Positions 11,451-21,335 of a stretch of DNA of 64,000 nucleotides are shown piece by piece. Positions within the stretch are counted from its first letter, which is position 1, and each line of letters starts with the position of its first letter. Below the pieces are notes generated by a model. That model worked only from the letters and a program-made list of their open reading frames with translations. It was not told where the DNA came from and searched no databases. Source of the stretch: Calliopum simillimum (lineage: Eukaryota; Arthropoda; Insecta; Diptera; Lauxaniidae); contig OX638368.1 of assembly GCA_951812925.1 (NCBI GenBank), positions 83,434,909-83,498,908 of the forward strand. The letters are read 5' to 3'. Both the position numbers and the translations under genes were made by a program.

Positions 11451-12563
11451 TTATAATTCATTAATTTTGGAACTACTCTTATTGACAATACCAGCCTCAT
11501 GATTAATAATGTTAACGTTGCACACCAGCTGAGCCTCACTCTGAATATTTTGCACAAAACTAGCCTCGCTCTCCCTTGTAGCTCTTACATTGACAATACC
11601 TGCCTCACGATCTATACTTTCGATATTGTGCACCAGAACAGCCTCGCTCTCATTTGTTACTCTCACAAACACTCTGCCACGTATAGAAAAAACAGCTGCA
11701 ATTTGATTCTCACGCCTTCTCTTGACCGCATGCCGCATAATAGAACGGTTTGATGCAGATAAGCCCTCATGCAAAGAAAACGGTTCATCACCAACATACC
11801 CAATGTCACTAAGCCGCAGCTGACGTCTAATCTTTTGGCGATGAGCAGCTATTGCTATGAACATTTTGTTCCGATCAACAGCTGACATTAGCTTGATTAT
11901 AATTGCAGGCTTGTTGTTGTTGTTTATGGATTTTGTTCTAAAAATATCTCTGAGCTTAGGTGTAGAATGACCAATACAAGAGCAAATTTTGTTGAAAACA
12001 TCAGGTAAACTCTCTTTATTCTGTAAGGGAACTCCACTCAAAATAACATCACTCGCTACAGCGTCCTCTTCATACCTGGCAACTTTACTCTTCAGCTCAT
12101 TTATCTGCTCCGCAAGATCAGGAGAGAGGCATGAGACAGATTCAGCAGAACTACAGCTGCGCTTCTCGTTCTCAGCCTTCAATGCATTCATATCTTCTTT
12201 GATCGAACCCAATTCAGTCCACACAGCTTCTACTGCAGTTACTCTAACAACAATATCACTTAAAGTTTTTTTCAAGTTGGATAACTCAGCAGACATTTCG
12301 CCAATTCGCTGCAATATTCTGTCTTCAGAACTCTTAATATTTTTGGACATTTCATTAACAATTGTCTTTTTAAGAGAATTCAACTTTGCATCCAACGTTG
12401 CATCAGAGTACATAGGTGAAGAAGACGATGCACGCACACTCGAGTTCAGCGCGGCAACAGGGGTAGTTGGACCAACATGTTGCTTGTTGTAATTTCTGGT
12501 AACCGTTCTATTTGGTGGTGGTGGTGGTGTCATATTGCACTTTGCACTCACAAACAGCAACAA
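11451..12563 (-). CDS. Non-LTR retrotransposon ORF1 (coiled-coil nucleic-acid-binding protein)
   Basis: This 370-codon frame precedes the endonuclease/reverse transcriptase and in this element class gives the RNA-binding chaperone of the retrotransposition particle. A proline run follows methionine 11 (MTPPPPPNRTV), which may be the true start (12533). Residues about 55-165 have heptad-like spacing (KLNSLKKTIVNEMSK, RIGEMSAELSNLKKTLSDI, LAEQINELKSKVARYEED) and should form a coiled coil. From about 170 to 300 there is a compact mixed region with VILSGVPLQ and many basic residues (RQKIRRQLR, HAVKRRRENQ), likely an RRM-like and C-terminal nucleic-acid-binding part. No zinc knuckle is visible. 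The C-terminus holds an imperfect duplication (IDREAGIVN and INHEAGIVN, with ESEA repeated before each). Confidence 0.75.
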   Translation of the reverse strand: MLLFVSAKCNMTPPPPPNRTVTRNYNKQHVGPTTPVAALNSSVRASSSSPMYSDATLDAKLNSLKKTIVNEMSKNIKSSEDRILQRIGEMSAELSNLKKTLSDIVVRVTAVEAVWTELGSIKEDMNALKAENEKRSCSSAESVSCLSPDLAEQINELKSKVARYEEDAVASDVILSGVPLQNKESLPDVFNKICSCIGHSTPKLRDIFRTKSINNNNKPAIIIKLMSAVDRNKMFIAIAAHRQKIRRQLRLSDIGYVGDEPFSLHEGLSASNRSIMRHAVKRRRENQIAAVFSIRGRVFVRVTNESEAVLVHNIESIDREAGIVNVRATRESEASFVQNIQSEAQLVCNVNIINHEAGIVNKSSSKINEL

Positions 12564-12765
12564 TCCAAAAAAGAAGAATTCGCAGAAATTATTAACTTAA
12601 GGCAGCAAAAACCAAATTTAAAACGCCAAAATCGTAAAAGATAAAAAAACTGAAGAGCACTATAACTTTTTTGAGTACTTGGAGCTATTACTAAGCACAA
12701 AAATTAAGCAAAAAACGGAGACAAGCAAAAATACGTCTATTCGCAACGACCACACATTGTATTTT

Positions 12766-13470
12766 TTTAAGTGAAATATGTAAATGCGAATTAAAGGCAT
12801 TTCAACGAGATTGGAATTCTGTATCACAATCACAGTCCAGATATCGTACTCTTAAGAAATAATAGTAACAATTATTAAATTTTAATGAATGAATTTTCTG
12901 GCATTTCGGAATCCACATCATCAAAAGATTTCAGTTCGACATGGAGAAAAATTGTCATGCGTGCTAAGTAGCATGCGCTATTCACCAAATATGGTCAACG
13001 ATTTTGCTGTTTTGGAACAGTAAAAAGTTTCCACCATTTTTCAACAAATAATCATTCTACCATATCTTCTCGGACAGAATCATCAACAATTTTTGGCGTA
13101 GAGACCCTCAGTAGACGGATGCATTTAAAGCCGCTTTCAACCGATGAAATCGATCCAAGCAATGAATAACAACAATCAATCAAATTACTTAGCTTAGGAG
13201 ATGGACAAACTAAAAAATTAGAAAAAATCGGCCAAGTTCCAGTAGTTCAAAGCGCGTAAGTCACCGGATGATATTGTTCGATTTGAAATTATACATGGTA
13301 ACTCTAGTTGTTGATTTCGAAAATTTATTGTTGGGACCTCCATTCGGCCATACATTTAAACTAAACCGAATATGAACGAGTTTCAGAATCTCAAATTTCT
13401 TCTCTTGTGCGCTTCACGCAAAATACACAATAATTGAAAAATAATTAGTAAATTCATGTTTTAGCTAATA
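12766..13470. other. Noncoding stretch
   Basis: Nothing recognised. I looked here for a third exon of the left SV2-like gene (the exon encoding the WGYLSD-type loop) and did not see it on the minus strand. Confidence 0.4.
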
Positions 13471-14981
13471 CACAGAAAAAAAAATGTTGTTAAATCAAAT
13501 GAAAATGTATTGGGTGTACAACTTAAAAACCGGAATTTGACTGTGGATGTCCGTACTAACAAATATCGTGAAAGCTCGAACTTTATATATATGTCATTTT
13601 GAAGGTACATTTGACAGCTGCCAAAATCAGTCAACAAAACAATTTTATCTTGTGTGCATCATTGTTAGTTTTCACGATGAATAACTTCGAAAATTGGAGA
13701 AAAAGACAGCATTTGCGGGAGGTTCTGTTGGGTCATTCTTTTGCAAAGAAAACTGCTGCCAAAAGTCATTTTTGCATCGGATCGTGACTGGGGATGAAAA
13801 ATGGATCCATTACGACAACCCGAAACGCAAACATTCATATATGAAGCCCGGACAACCAGGACCTTCCCAGCCAAAGGCAGATATCCATGGTGCCAAGGTA
13901 ATGCTCTGTAATGCTCACAGGTGACCTCTATCGAACACAATTAATACGTTTGAAGCGTGCCATCATCGAAAAACGCCCGGAAAATGCGACCAGACACGAA
14001 GCAATAATTTTTCATCATGACAACGCTCGGCCGCATGTTGCAAGACCCGTAAAAAACTATTTGGAAAATAGTGGATGGGAAGTTTTGGCTCACCCGCCTT
14101 ATAGTCCGGACCTTGCTCCGTCTGGCTTTCATTTATTTCGCTCGATGCAAAACGCCCTCACCGGAATACGGTTCACATCAGAGCAAGACATCCGAAATTG
14201 GATAGATTCATTTTTGGCCGCCAAGCCGGCGCAATTTTTTTGGGATGGAATTCATAAATTGTCTGAAAGATGGGGAAATGTTGTAGCTTCCAATGGACAA
14301 TACTTTGAATAAAATATACTGTAACATTTTTCCACGATAAAGCATCAAATTTCGCTAAAAAATTCCGGTTTTTAAGTTGTACACCCAATATTTAAATGAA
14401 AACTTTCCGATACAAAAGGGCGCCAAACAGGTTTGCATTTAAATCAAAAACAAGAGTTCTTAAATCAAAAACCCAAAAACGTTTTCGTATCAAAAACAAG
14501 TGTTTTTAAATCAAGAACATATGTGTTTTGCATCAAAAACAAGTGCTTTAATATTAAAATCAAGCGTTTTTAAACCAAAAAACAAGGGCTTTAATTTCAA
14601 AAACCAGTGCTTTTAAATCAAAAACAATCACCAACAAATTTTCTTTGTGCTTTTAAGCCCTTTTTCAATTGTAATGCATATAAAATATTTTTTACAGGGA
14701 GAATTGGCACCACTGCGTGAGAGAGAATAAGAGAGAGGGAGTAATGAATACATTTTTACTGAGTGAATGAGTTATCAATCAGATCTCAATTTTAAATATA
14801 TACAAATATTTTTGACTGCAGCACTAATACTTTCAAATCAAGTACAGTAAATTTACCAAATTTTCTTTTAATTCAAAAACATTTAATATTTGATTTAAAA
14901 ACAATAATGTTTTTAAATCAATCATGTTTTTAAATCAAATGCGTTCCCACATAATTTTAGGACCAGTTAATTTTTTCTGTG
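13471..14981. mobile_element. TA-flanked repeat element interrupted by a mariner
   Basis: CACAGAAAAAA at 13471 and its complement TTTTTTCTGTG ending at 14981 are inverted ends, each flanked by TA (13469-13470 and 14982-14983). Without the mariner inside, the element is about 630 bp. Its body is built of imperfect units around AAATCAAAAACAAGTGTTTTT-like sequence (at 14440-14640 and again at 14860-14945), giving a minisatellite-like core. It lies just downstream of exon 2 of the left SV2-like gene, inside its putative intron 2. Confidence 0.65.
13510..14388 (+). mobile_element. Internally deleted mariner (mauritiana-like), dead transposase
   Basis: Perfect terminal inverted repeats of 29 bp start TTGGGTGTACAACTTAAA; TA duplications are at 13508-13509 and 14389-14390. 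At 879 bp it lacks about 400 bp of a full mariner. The transposase starts at 13677 (MNNFENWRKRQHLREVLL), then jumps after residue 24 or so to GDEKWIHYDNPKRK, so the helix-turn-helix DNA-binding region is deleted. From 13911 it reads TGDLYRTQL, HHDNARPH with the second catalytic aspartate, SPDLAPSGFHLF, and a C-terminus ending NGQYFE as in Mos1-type enzymes. The third catalytic aspartate of DD34D is glycine here (GGC at 14124-14126). Frame changes occur near 13770 and 13920. It is inserted into the element at 13471-14981. Confidence 0.9.
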
Positions 14982-15043
14982 TAGAATCCAACTTTTATGC
15001 TTAAATTACAGCAAATACGGGAAATCTTTGTATCTCAACTTAC

Positions 15044-15444
15044 CAATAAATGCTGCCGCACCTAAAATTGCTTTATCCACAGAAGTTGTACTGAAATCAC
15101 ACTGTGATGCAATTATTATAATGCTTACACCCATAGTTTCATTGATGACAAACATCAGTAACATGCCACATGTCAGCAGCATAATCCACTGTGTTTTACC
15201 AAAACCTTTTAATTTTATTTTTTTGGATTAAAAACAATAAATTATAATAAAAAATTAATCACAAATTTTTCACAAAACTACCAATTGCTTCAAGCACATC
15301 GTCATAATCCTGCGCTTGTTCAGTTCCTTCCACTGCCAGTTGCGATTTTTTCATTACATCCGTTATAACAAGTGTTTTGTCATTTGAATTTTGATTTCCG
15401 TTTCCGATTGTAACTTTATCTAAGCCTCCTTCTTTTGGTTGCAT
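15044..15444 (-). CDS. SV2-like MFS transporter, exons 1-2 only
   Basis: Exon 1 (15282-15444, 163 bp, 54 codons plus one base) starts at MQPKEGG and ends in DYDDVLEAIG at a GTAGTT donor. Exon 2 (15044-15205, 162 bp) follows an AAAAG acceptor and encodes FGKTQWIMLLTCGML and CDFSTTSVDKAIL up to a GTAAGT donor. The DYDxVLEAIGFGKTQ segment and following first two membrane helices match the N-terminus of the complete paralogue at 45801-55001, whose exon 2 has exactly the same length; the protein is a predicted 12-helix organic-solute carrier of unknown substrate. The N-terminus before DYDD is about 40 residues longer than in the paralogue. No third exon was found between here and position 1, so the gene either runs off the window through an intron over 15 kb or is truncated. 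Confidence 0.8.
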
Positions 15445-15999
15445 ATTTTTTTTCGCTAAATTATCTCTAACACTTTGTTGTAATAATTAATATTTGTACT
15501 TTAGTATAAATCTCAAATGTTTCCGTTTCACAAGTCGAACGCTTTACACTTCAGTTCGAGAGCAACACTTCATTTAAACTTATCAAAACCTTTGCCAAAA
15601 CTCAACTGAATTCAATTCGAATAGTAAACCATTTGGTTAACTTGACACCTTTGCGTTAACAACGTCTTCTTGGCATATCGGCAGACAAATAACCAATCTA
15701 CGATGTTTCCGAATGTACAACATGCAGTACGAGCAAGCACTTGTGGAGATAAAGCCAATGCGTGCGTGTGTGCAGCAAGAACACAAAAAAAAAAAACAGA
15801 AACGGGGTGTATTTTCAATTCAAATTGTTTCCCTACTAATTGAAAGTTGATAGACAAAATTTATTAACAATTCAGTTTACTACGTGATGAAACATTTTAA
15901 ATTATTACATTGCTACTACATTTTTTTTTTTTTAAATTGCGCAAACTGCCCGTCATATCTTTGGACGATATGTAATTAAGTATTGTATGTATTTACATA
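15445..15999. other. Upstream region of the left SV2-like gene
   Basis: Upstream of the ATG at 15444 (minus strand) lies AT-rich DNA expected to hold the 5' untranslated region and promoter. I see no TATA box or initiator that stands out, and no other feature. Confidence 0.35.
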
Positions 16000-16239
16000 T
16001 GAGCCGTTTATTATGAAAGTTGCGCAAGTCCAAAGTGAGGCAAAAGTAAAGTCATACATATTATGTACCATAATGATGGGTTATTTGACCGATATCATTT
16101 CTTCAGCTAAATGCCATCGATTCCACATTATCAAGTAAACTTTTCGTGATAGCAGATATCAATTTTATTCATTTCTATTAAAACGTCAATCAAATCATAT
16201 TATGACACATTATGCCCCACTTTCATAATAAACGGCTCA
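16000..16239. mobile_element. 240 bp MITE with TA target duplication
   Basis: TGAGCCGTTTATTATGAAAG at 16000 pairs exactly with CTTTCATAATAAACGGCTCA ending at 16239, and both ends abut TA (15998-15999, 16240-16241). It has no coding capacity and fits a non-autonomous Tc1/mariner-type element. Confidence 0.8.
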
Positions 16240-18029
16240 TATATGTCACACCCACTTTTCTTTAAAGCATTTTTTAAGCATCATTCTGTTTTCTTACGTC
16301 AATGCAAATGACTGGACTACTTACTGCTTTATATCGTTAACTAAGCAGTAACGTGACGTGTTAGCCTGAGGTATTGCTATTTTATGGAAATTTTTTTTAT
16401 TTATCCATTAAATTTATTTGTAGGTTCATTTAAGTCAATTACTATTGTTACGTGTTTTAATAAGAACGCACTTCGGACGCTCCCCTAGAGAAAAAAATAA
16501 TAGAAAAGTTTTTGATACGATCCTAAAAAATAAAAATTAATACTCAGGCCTGTTCCGTAATCCATTTCATTTAGGAAGCTTTCTGATGAAAACGGTGAGT
16601 CGAATGATAGAAAGTATCACAATCTGGAGAATTACAAATTCTACAAATAATATTGATTTGCATTAACGAAAAAGTAACCGTTTGAAAAAAATTCGATAAA
16701 ACTGAATTTTTCGACTTTTTGCGGTTTTTCTAAAAATATTTCCTAAACGGTTACTTTAAAGATAGCATAAATCCAAACCATGCTGCTATAGTTGTTTTAT
16801 GAGATTTCATGGTGGCATCTTAGAGGGTATTATTAAGGGTATTCCTTAAAACGTATAAACGGCTCGAAAACATCTTAACTCGTAAAACTGCCAAAATTCT
16901 TATTGAATACACTAATTGCGCTTAAATAATAAATTTGTAGTGGTTTTTTGGTCAGTTCTTTTTAATTGCAATCAAAACCAGAACTGGTCATAAAACCTCT
17001 ATAAAATTATCATAACAACCATATTAGCCCTTAAGGTATGTATAAGCAAATATTGTGCTTAAAATTGAAAAAAAAAAAAATTAAAAACTTTCAATTTGTG
17101 GCGTAAGTGATGTTTGAAAATTTCCTAATCATTTTAAATTACAAGTACTTTAAAAGAAGATCCATGCAACTCTTTGAAAAATACCTTCAAACTATTTTTT
17201 AAAATTCGTATTAAATTCAAACGGCACAGTTAAAATGTATTTATTTTTTTTTTTATTTATTTTTTTTTTTTTTTTTTTCAAGACATTCCAGACATATTTT
17301 CACGTCGTGCTAAGATTAGCGACTCTTGGATGTATTTTCTTTTAATAATTTTTGCATGACTTATATGTAAGTGCAAAATTATACAATTTCAAATAAAAAT
17401 ATTAAGTCGTTCTTCAACAGCACGTTTCCAAATTTATGAAAAATTTCAATTTAAGAATTGTTTTACCAGCACTTAATGATCCTTTAAATAATCTGCAAAA
17501 AAACAAAAATATATTGAAACAATTCAGATATTTTGCAAGAAAGTGGGAAATATCCCTTTCCGGGCAAACTATCAAAGTATAGTTGGCATAAGCTACTGAC
17601 ATGTATTTGTTATGACCGTAAGCAAATCTTAATCGTATACTGACGTACATATACAGACGTATTTTTGAGTTCTCTGGAATTTTTGTAAGGCTTTTAAGTG
17701 ATTTTGAAATTTAATTGTTTAATTTATCGATTTTTTTACTGTTTTTGAAATAAACCGATTGTAAGTACACTAAAAATATTCTTTGTCTAGTCTTAATTTT
17801 GATGATGCAAAAGTTTTCCGGGTAATTCATACAGTGAAATAATGACGGTGACTTTTTTTGCAAATTTGGTGTCGGGGTAAAGTGCGAAATTTTGTATGGG
17901 GTAAAGTGGGAAATATTATTTGACGATTGCTCGCCTCCACTTGTCAAATCCAAATAATTTTTATTTATTTATTTCAAAAGTTTTTTTATTATTTTCAGTA
18001 ATTATGCAGAGACAATACCTGCAATAAAC
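16240..18029. other. Noncoding stretch
   Basis: AT-rich DNA with long A and T runs (for example around 17070 and 17240-17280). No gene or repeat pair recognised. Confidence 0.4.
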
Positions 18030-19360
18030 GAATTATACAGCTCTAGACTCCGATGATTTGTTGGAAATGTTGGAAGCAATCAAACTTGATAAGAAATTGG
18101 TCCTTGCTGTTTTAAAGCATTACCACACGCCATACACGGTGCTCTTGAACAGCCGATAGGTTTTTTGAATATGTGGAGAAAATCTGTGAATGGGGTTTCA
18201 TTTGTATTAGTTTAGTGGTCTGAAAAATGCAAACCCCGAAATCGTAGCTAATCATCCCCGCGAAATATCGAAAAAATACATATCCCATACAAAATAAAAA
18301 AAAAATCAAAATAAAAAACGCAACAAACAAATATGAAAATAATTATATTCAATGTATTTTGCAATGCTAAATCTGAATCTGGCCTTAAAATTGCTGTATT
18401 TTATACGGTTTTTGAGATATCTTAGCATAAACAAGGAAAAAATACCGTTTTTGCTATATTTTGAAGCTATATAACTATAGTTTAGAACATTCATACGCAG
18501 AATTCGATACATTATTTGAAAGATTCAATCATTTTCTTTAAAACCGCATTTAAATTACGTCAATAGCTTAATTTTTCTCCAAAATATCGTTGACGGAAAT
18601 AATGACAAAACACGTTTTTTGCACTTTTTTAACTTTTTAGGTTAGGGTATCTCCAAGAAAAATAAAGATATCGACATTATTTGAATTAGGTTTAAAAGAC
18701 TGATTAGAGTTTTATATTTCTGCATCAGAATTTACGGATATACGTCCTGTTATATAGCTTCAAAACACAAAAATAGAACATAGCATCGGCTTTTTTCCTT
18801 GTTTAGGCTAAGATATTTCAAAAACCGTATGAGATACAGCAATTTTAAGGCCAGATTCGGATTCAGCATCGCAACATACATTAAAAATAGCTATTTTTAA
18901 ATTTGTTTGTTGCGTTTTTTTTCAGAATTTTTTTTTATTTTATATAGGATATGTATTTTTTCGATATTTCGCGGGGATGATCAGCTACGATTTCGGGGTT
19001 TGCATTTTTCAGACCACTAAACTAATACAAATGAAACCCCAATCACAGATTTTCTCCACATATTCAAAAAACCTATCGACTGTTCAAGAGCACTGTGCAT
19101 AGTCCAATTTGTTTCATATTGTTGCTGCACTTGATGAGAGTTTTGGTGAAAGTGAAGTGACCCATGAAAAATTGGTCGACTACGATAACTCGCAAAACAA
19201 AAAGATATTGCCAACGCCATATCACTTGAAATACGTCAATACTGCTAGCTTTTACTATTGCCCTTATTGTAACACGGACTTGGATGTTTCTTCAGAGAAC
19301 GATGAATATGCTACGATTTCACCAATTTGTTTAAACACATTTTTTCATTCATTTTTTTCC
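18030..19360 (+). pseudogene. Possible relic coding sequence split by a foldback
   Basis: Before the foldback at 18130, the plus strand reads LDSDDLLEMLEAIKLDKK (about 18044-18097) continuing to HYHTPYTVL; after it, from 19109, an open frame reads HIVAALDESFGESEVTHEK and later FYYCPYCNTDLDVSSENDEY, a CxxC-containing stretch. Both pieces have protein-like composition unlike the surrounding AT-rich noise. I do not recognise the family, and cannot prove that the two halves belong to one gene; it could be a fragment of a transposase or a host gene. Confidence 0.3.
18130..19101. mobile_element. Foldback element with ~345 bp arms
   Basis: The left arm (18130 to about 18475) and the right arm (about 18752-19101) are inverted copies with few mismatches: GTGCTCTTGAACAGCCGATA at the left end matches the complement of the right end, and the segments CCCCGAAATCGTAGCT, AAACAAATATG and GGCCTTAAAATTGCTGTAT each have their partner. 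Open frames at 18112-18330 and 19017-19220 on the minus strand are consequences of the repeat. The phrase TCTGAATCTGGCCTTAAAATTGC is shared with the foldbacks at 5.6, 21.3 and 57.2 kb. Confidence 0.8.
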
Positions 19361-20215
19361 AGCAAAATTATTTTTTTTTCTCATAATCTTTGAACCTTTT
19401 TCGACTTTTAATAAGGATATTAAAACTTTGCTACAACATTTGTGTTAGTTTTAATGACTTTTTGAAAGTTTCCTTCATTTCCCAACAATTTGCAATTTTA
19501 GACATTTTGAGCATTGTCGGTCAAAGCTTGGTACTCAACAGAAAATCAATATTTTCGGTTGATTTCTTCAGCAAAAATTCTCTTTACTACTCGTATAAGA
19601 AGTTGAAACATGAAAAACTAATAAGCTTTGCCCAATTTATCGAGCTTCGAAAAAAAATTTTCGAATGACATTAAGCGCCGAAATAGTAAGAAGCAAACAT
19701 TTAAATAAAAAAGAGCTCAAGAATATTTTGAAAATACATTGGGTCTTACCGTAAATAAATATACTCGATAATTTATTCTCTTACTCCTTAGTTTGCATTC
19801 GCAAAAACAGTTTTTCTGGAAGGGCAAGATTTATTGAAATAATAAAGCTTTCGGCAATAGTTTGGGAAGGAGTATTTTTAAGCTTATTGGAAAAATTTAG
19901 TCCCCAACTTTTATTTTAATTGTATGAAGTTTAAACCTTTCTATTCAAAAAAAAAGTACTCAATAACTTCCTTGCTTATCCTTATGTCCTTCTAAAAAAT
20001 TATTAGTAGGAACGTTTTGCTGGAATACTATGTCAAATATTCACATTTTTAGCAGTTTCATATGAAAATTCCTTTGCATTCTAAAATTACTGTAACTCAT
20101 GAACTATAAGTCGTAAGAAAACAAGCTGTTAATAATTTTAATTTTTTATTATTCCGTAATCGTTATTCCGACGAACGGACATGTTAGACTCAAGAGTATG
20201 CGGAAATGCAAAATA
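19361..20215. other. Noncoding stretch
   Basis: AT-rich. A 92-codon frame at 19390-19668 has skewed composition and no motifs. Nothing else seen. Confidence 0.35.
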
Positions 20216-20500
20216 ACACAGGCCCACAAAAAAAAAGGACCTTGTGCGAAAGATCAGACCACCTGAACTTTATGTTTTCGGGGTTGCTGAATCCGAATAT
20301 GGTGCCAGATTAGCGAAGTTGGTTCGCGTTTTTTCAGAAACTAGGAAAAATCTCTAATTTTAAGCATTATTCTTGATTTCTAAAAAAACGCGAACCAACT
20401 TCGCTATTCTGGCACCATATTCGGATTCAGCGACCCCGAAAACATAAAGTTCAGGTGGTCTGATCTTTCGCGCATGGTATTTTTTTTTGTGGGCCTGTGT
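20216..20500. mobile_element. 285 bp near-perfect foldback
   Basis: ACACAGGCCCACAAAAAAAA at the left pairs with TTTTTTTTGTGGGCCTGTGT at the right; the arms (20216-20343 and about 20376-20500) agree nearly base for base through GAAAGATCAGACCACCTGAA, GCTGAATCCGAATATGGTGC and GCGAAGTTGGTTCGCGTTTT. The loop is only about 35 bases. It would fold into a long hairpin if transcribed. Confidence 0.85.
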
Positions 20501-21335
20501 AATTAGTGGAGGATATAAAAAATGCAATTTTTCAATATTTCGAAAACGGTAGGTACTGGTGTAAGTAGGGTGTTTTCTCAGCCGAGAATATTACGATAAC
20601 TAATCACAACTTAATTAAAATACTCAAATAATGTAAAGAAATAAACTTAAATAACAATAAACCTTACTATATGTGTAAGATACGGAACAAAACATCTGTA
20701 AAATGTGGTAGGTAGGTTTCGATGTGCACATTAACCCGTGTAATTTCATCCAGTATGAATGAATGCATTTTTTTCTTATACATATTAAAAAATAGTAATT
20801 CAGTAAAAAAGACATTCTATAAATTGTAACTTAAAGTTGTATCGGCGCATATCCATAGTTATATTTGGTATCAGCTACAGTCAGAACATTATTTTAGCAA
20901 TCACATAGTCATTCATAAACGATTTGCCATCGACTTAAATATCTGGTTAGTTACAACTAAAAATATAGTTTCAGCTGAAGTTGTTATTAAGTCAATCACG
21001 GGTCGTTTGAACTTGGTTATACCTTGATGTCCTCCGACTCCGGATTTTTTATGCAAAGTTATTCACTGGGGTCCAAATATACTGACAATTTATTATTATA
21101 ATAATTATTTTCTTTTTTTTTTTTCTTTTTAATTATTCAACGAGGTAATCGATTTTCAGAGTGGAATTTCGCTTGCGAAATGGTCTTGACATTGTTTCTG
21201 TATCAAAAAAAACAAAAATAAGCTAAAGACCTGAGTATGCAATTAGTTTTCCGTTTATTTTTGGATGCAATTTATTTATTTCTATTGTTTTCTATTTTCT
21301 ATTTTATTAAAAAAGTGCATTTTTTCTGTTTTTTT
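20501..21335. other. Noncoding stretch
   Basis: AT-rich DNA, nothing recognised beyond poly-T tracts. Confidence 0.35.

Larger units (their letters stand above)
8100..12765 (-). mobile_element. CR1-group non-LTR retrotransposon, almost complete
   Basis: Reading on the minus strand, the order is 5' untranslated region (about 12765-12564), ORF1, an endonuclease region, a reverse-transcriptase region and a 3' tail (8213 to about 8100). Such elements copy themselves by target-primed reverse transcription. The endonuclease begins with HFNARSL and the reverse transcriptase has FRPIS, GVPQGSVLGP and YADD boxes followed by a C-terminus with WNSLP, which is the pattern of the CR1/L2/Kiri group rather than Jockey or RTE; exact clade is uncertain. 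There are no LTRs. One frameshift (T-run 10093-10097) splits ORF2; otherwise the copy looks young. The ends are estimated, as no clear target duplication was found. It lies within what would be intron 2 of the left SV2-like gene if that gene is intact. Confidence 0.85.

Noticed and set aside
11015..11557. 180-codon frame on the minus strand between ORF1 and the endonuclease
   Set aside because: Composition is almost only F, L, Y, I and S from an AT-rich spacer; it overlaps the ORF1 end and the endonuclease start and has no motifs.
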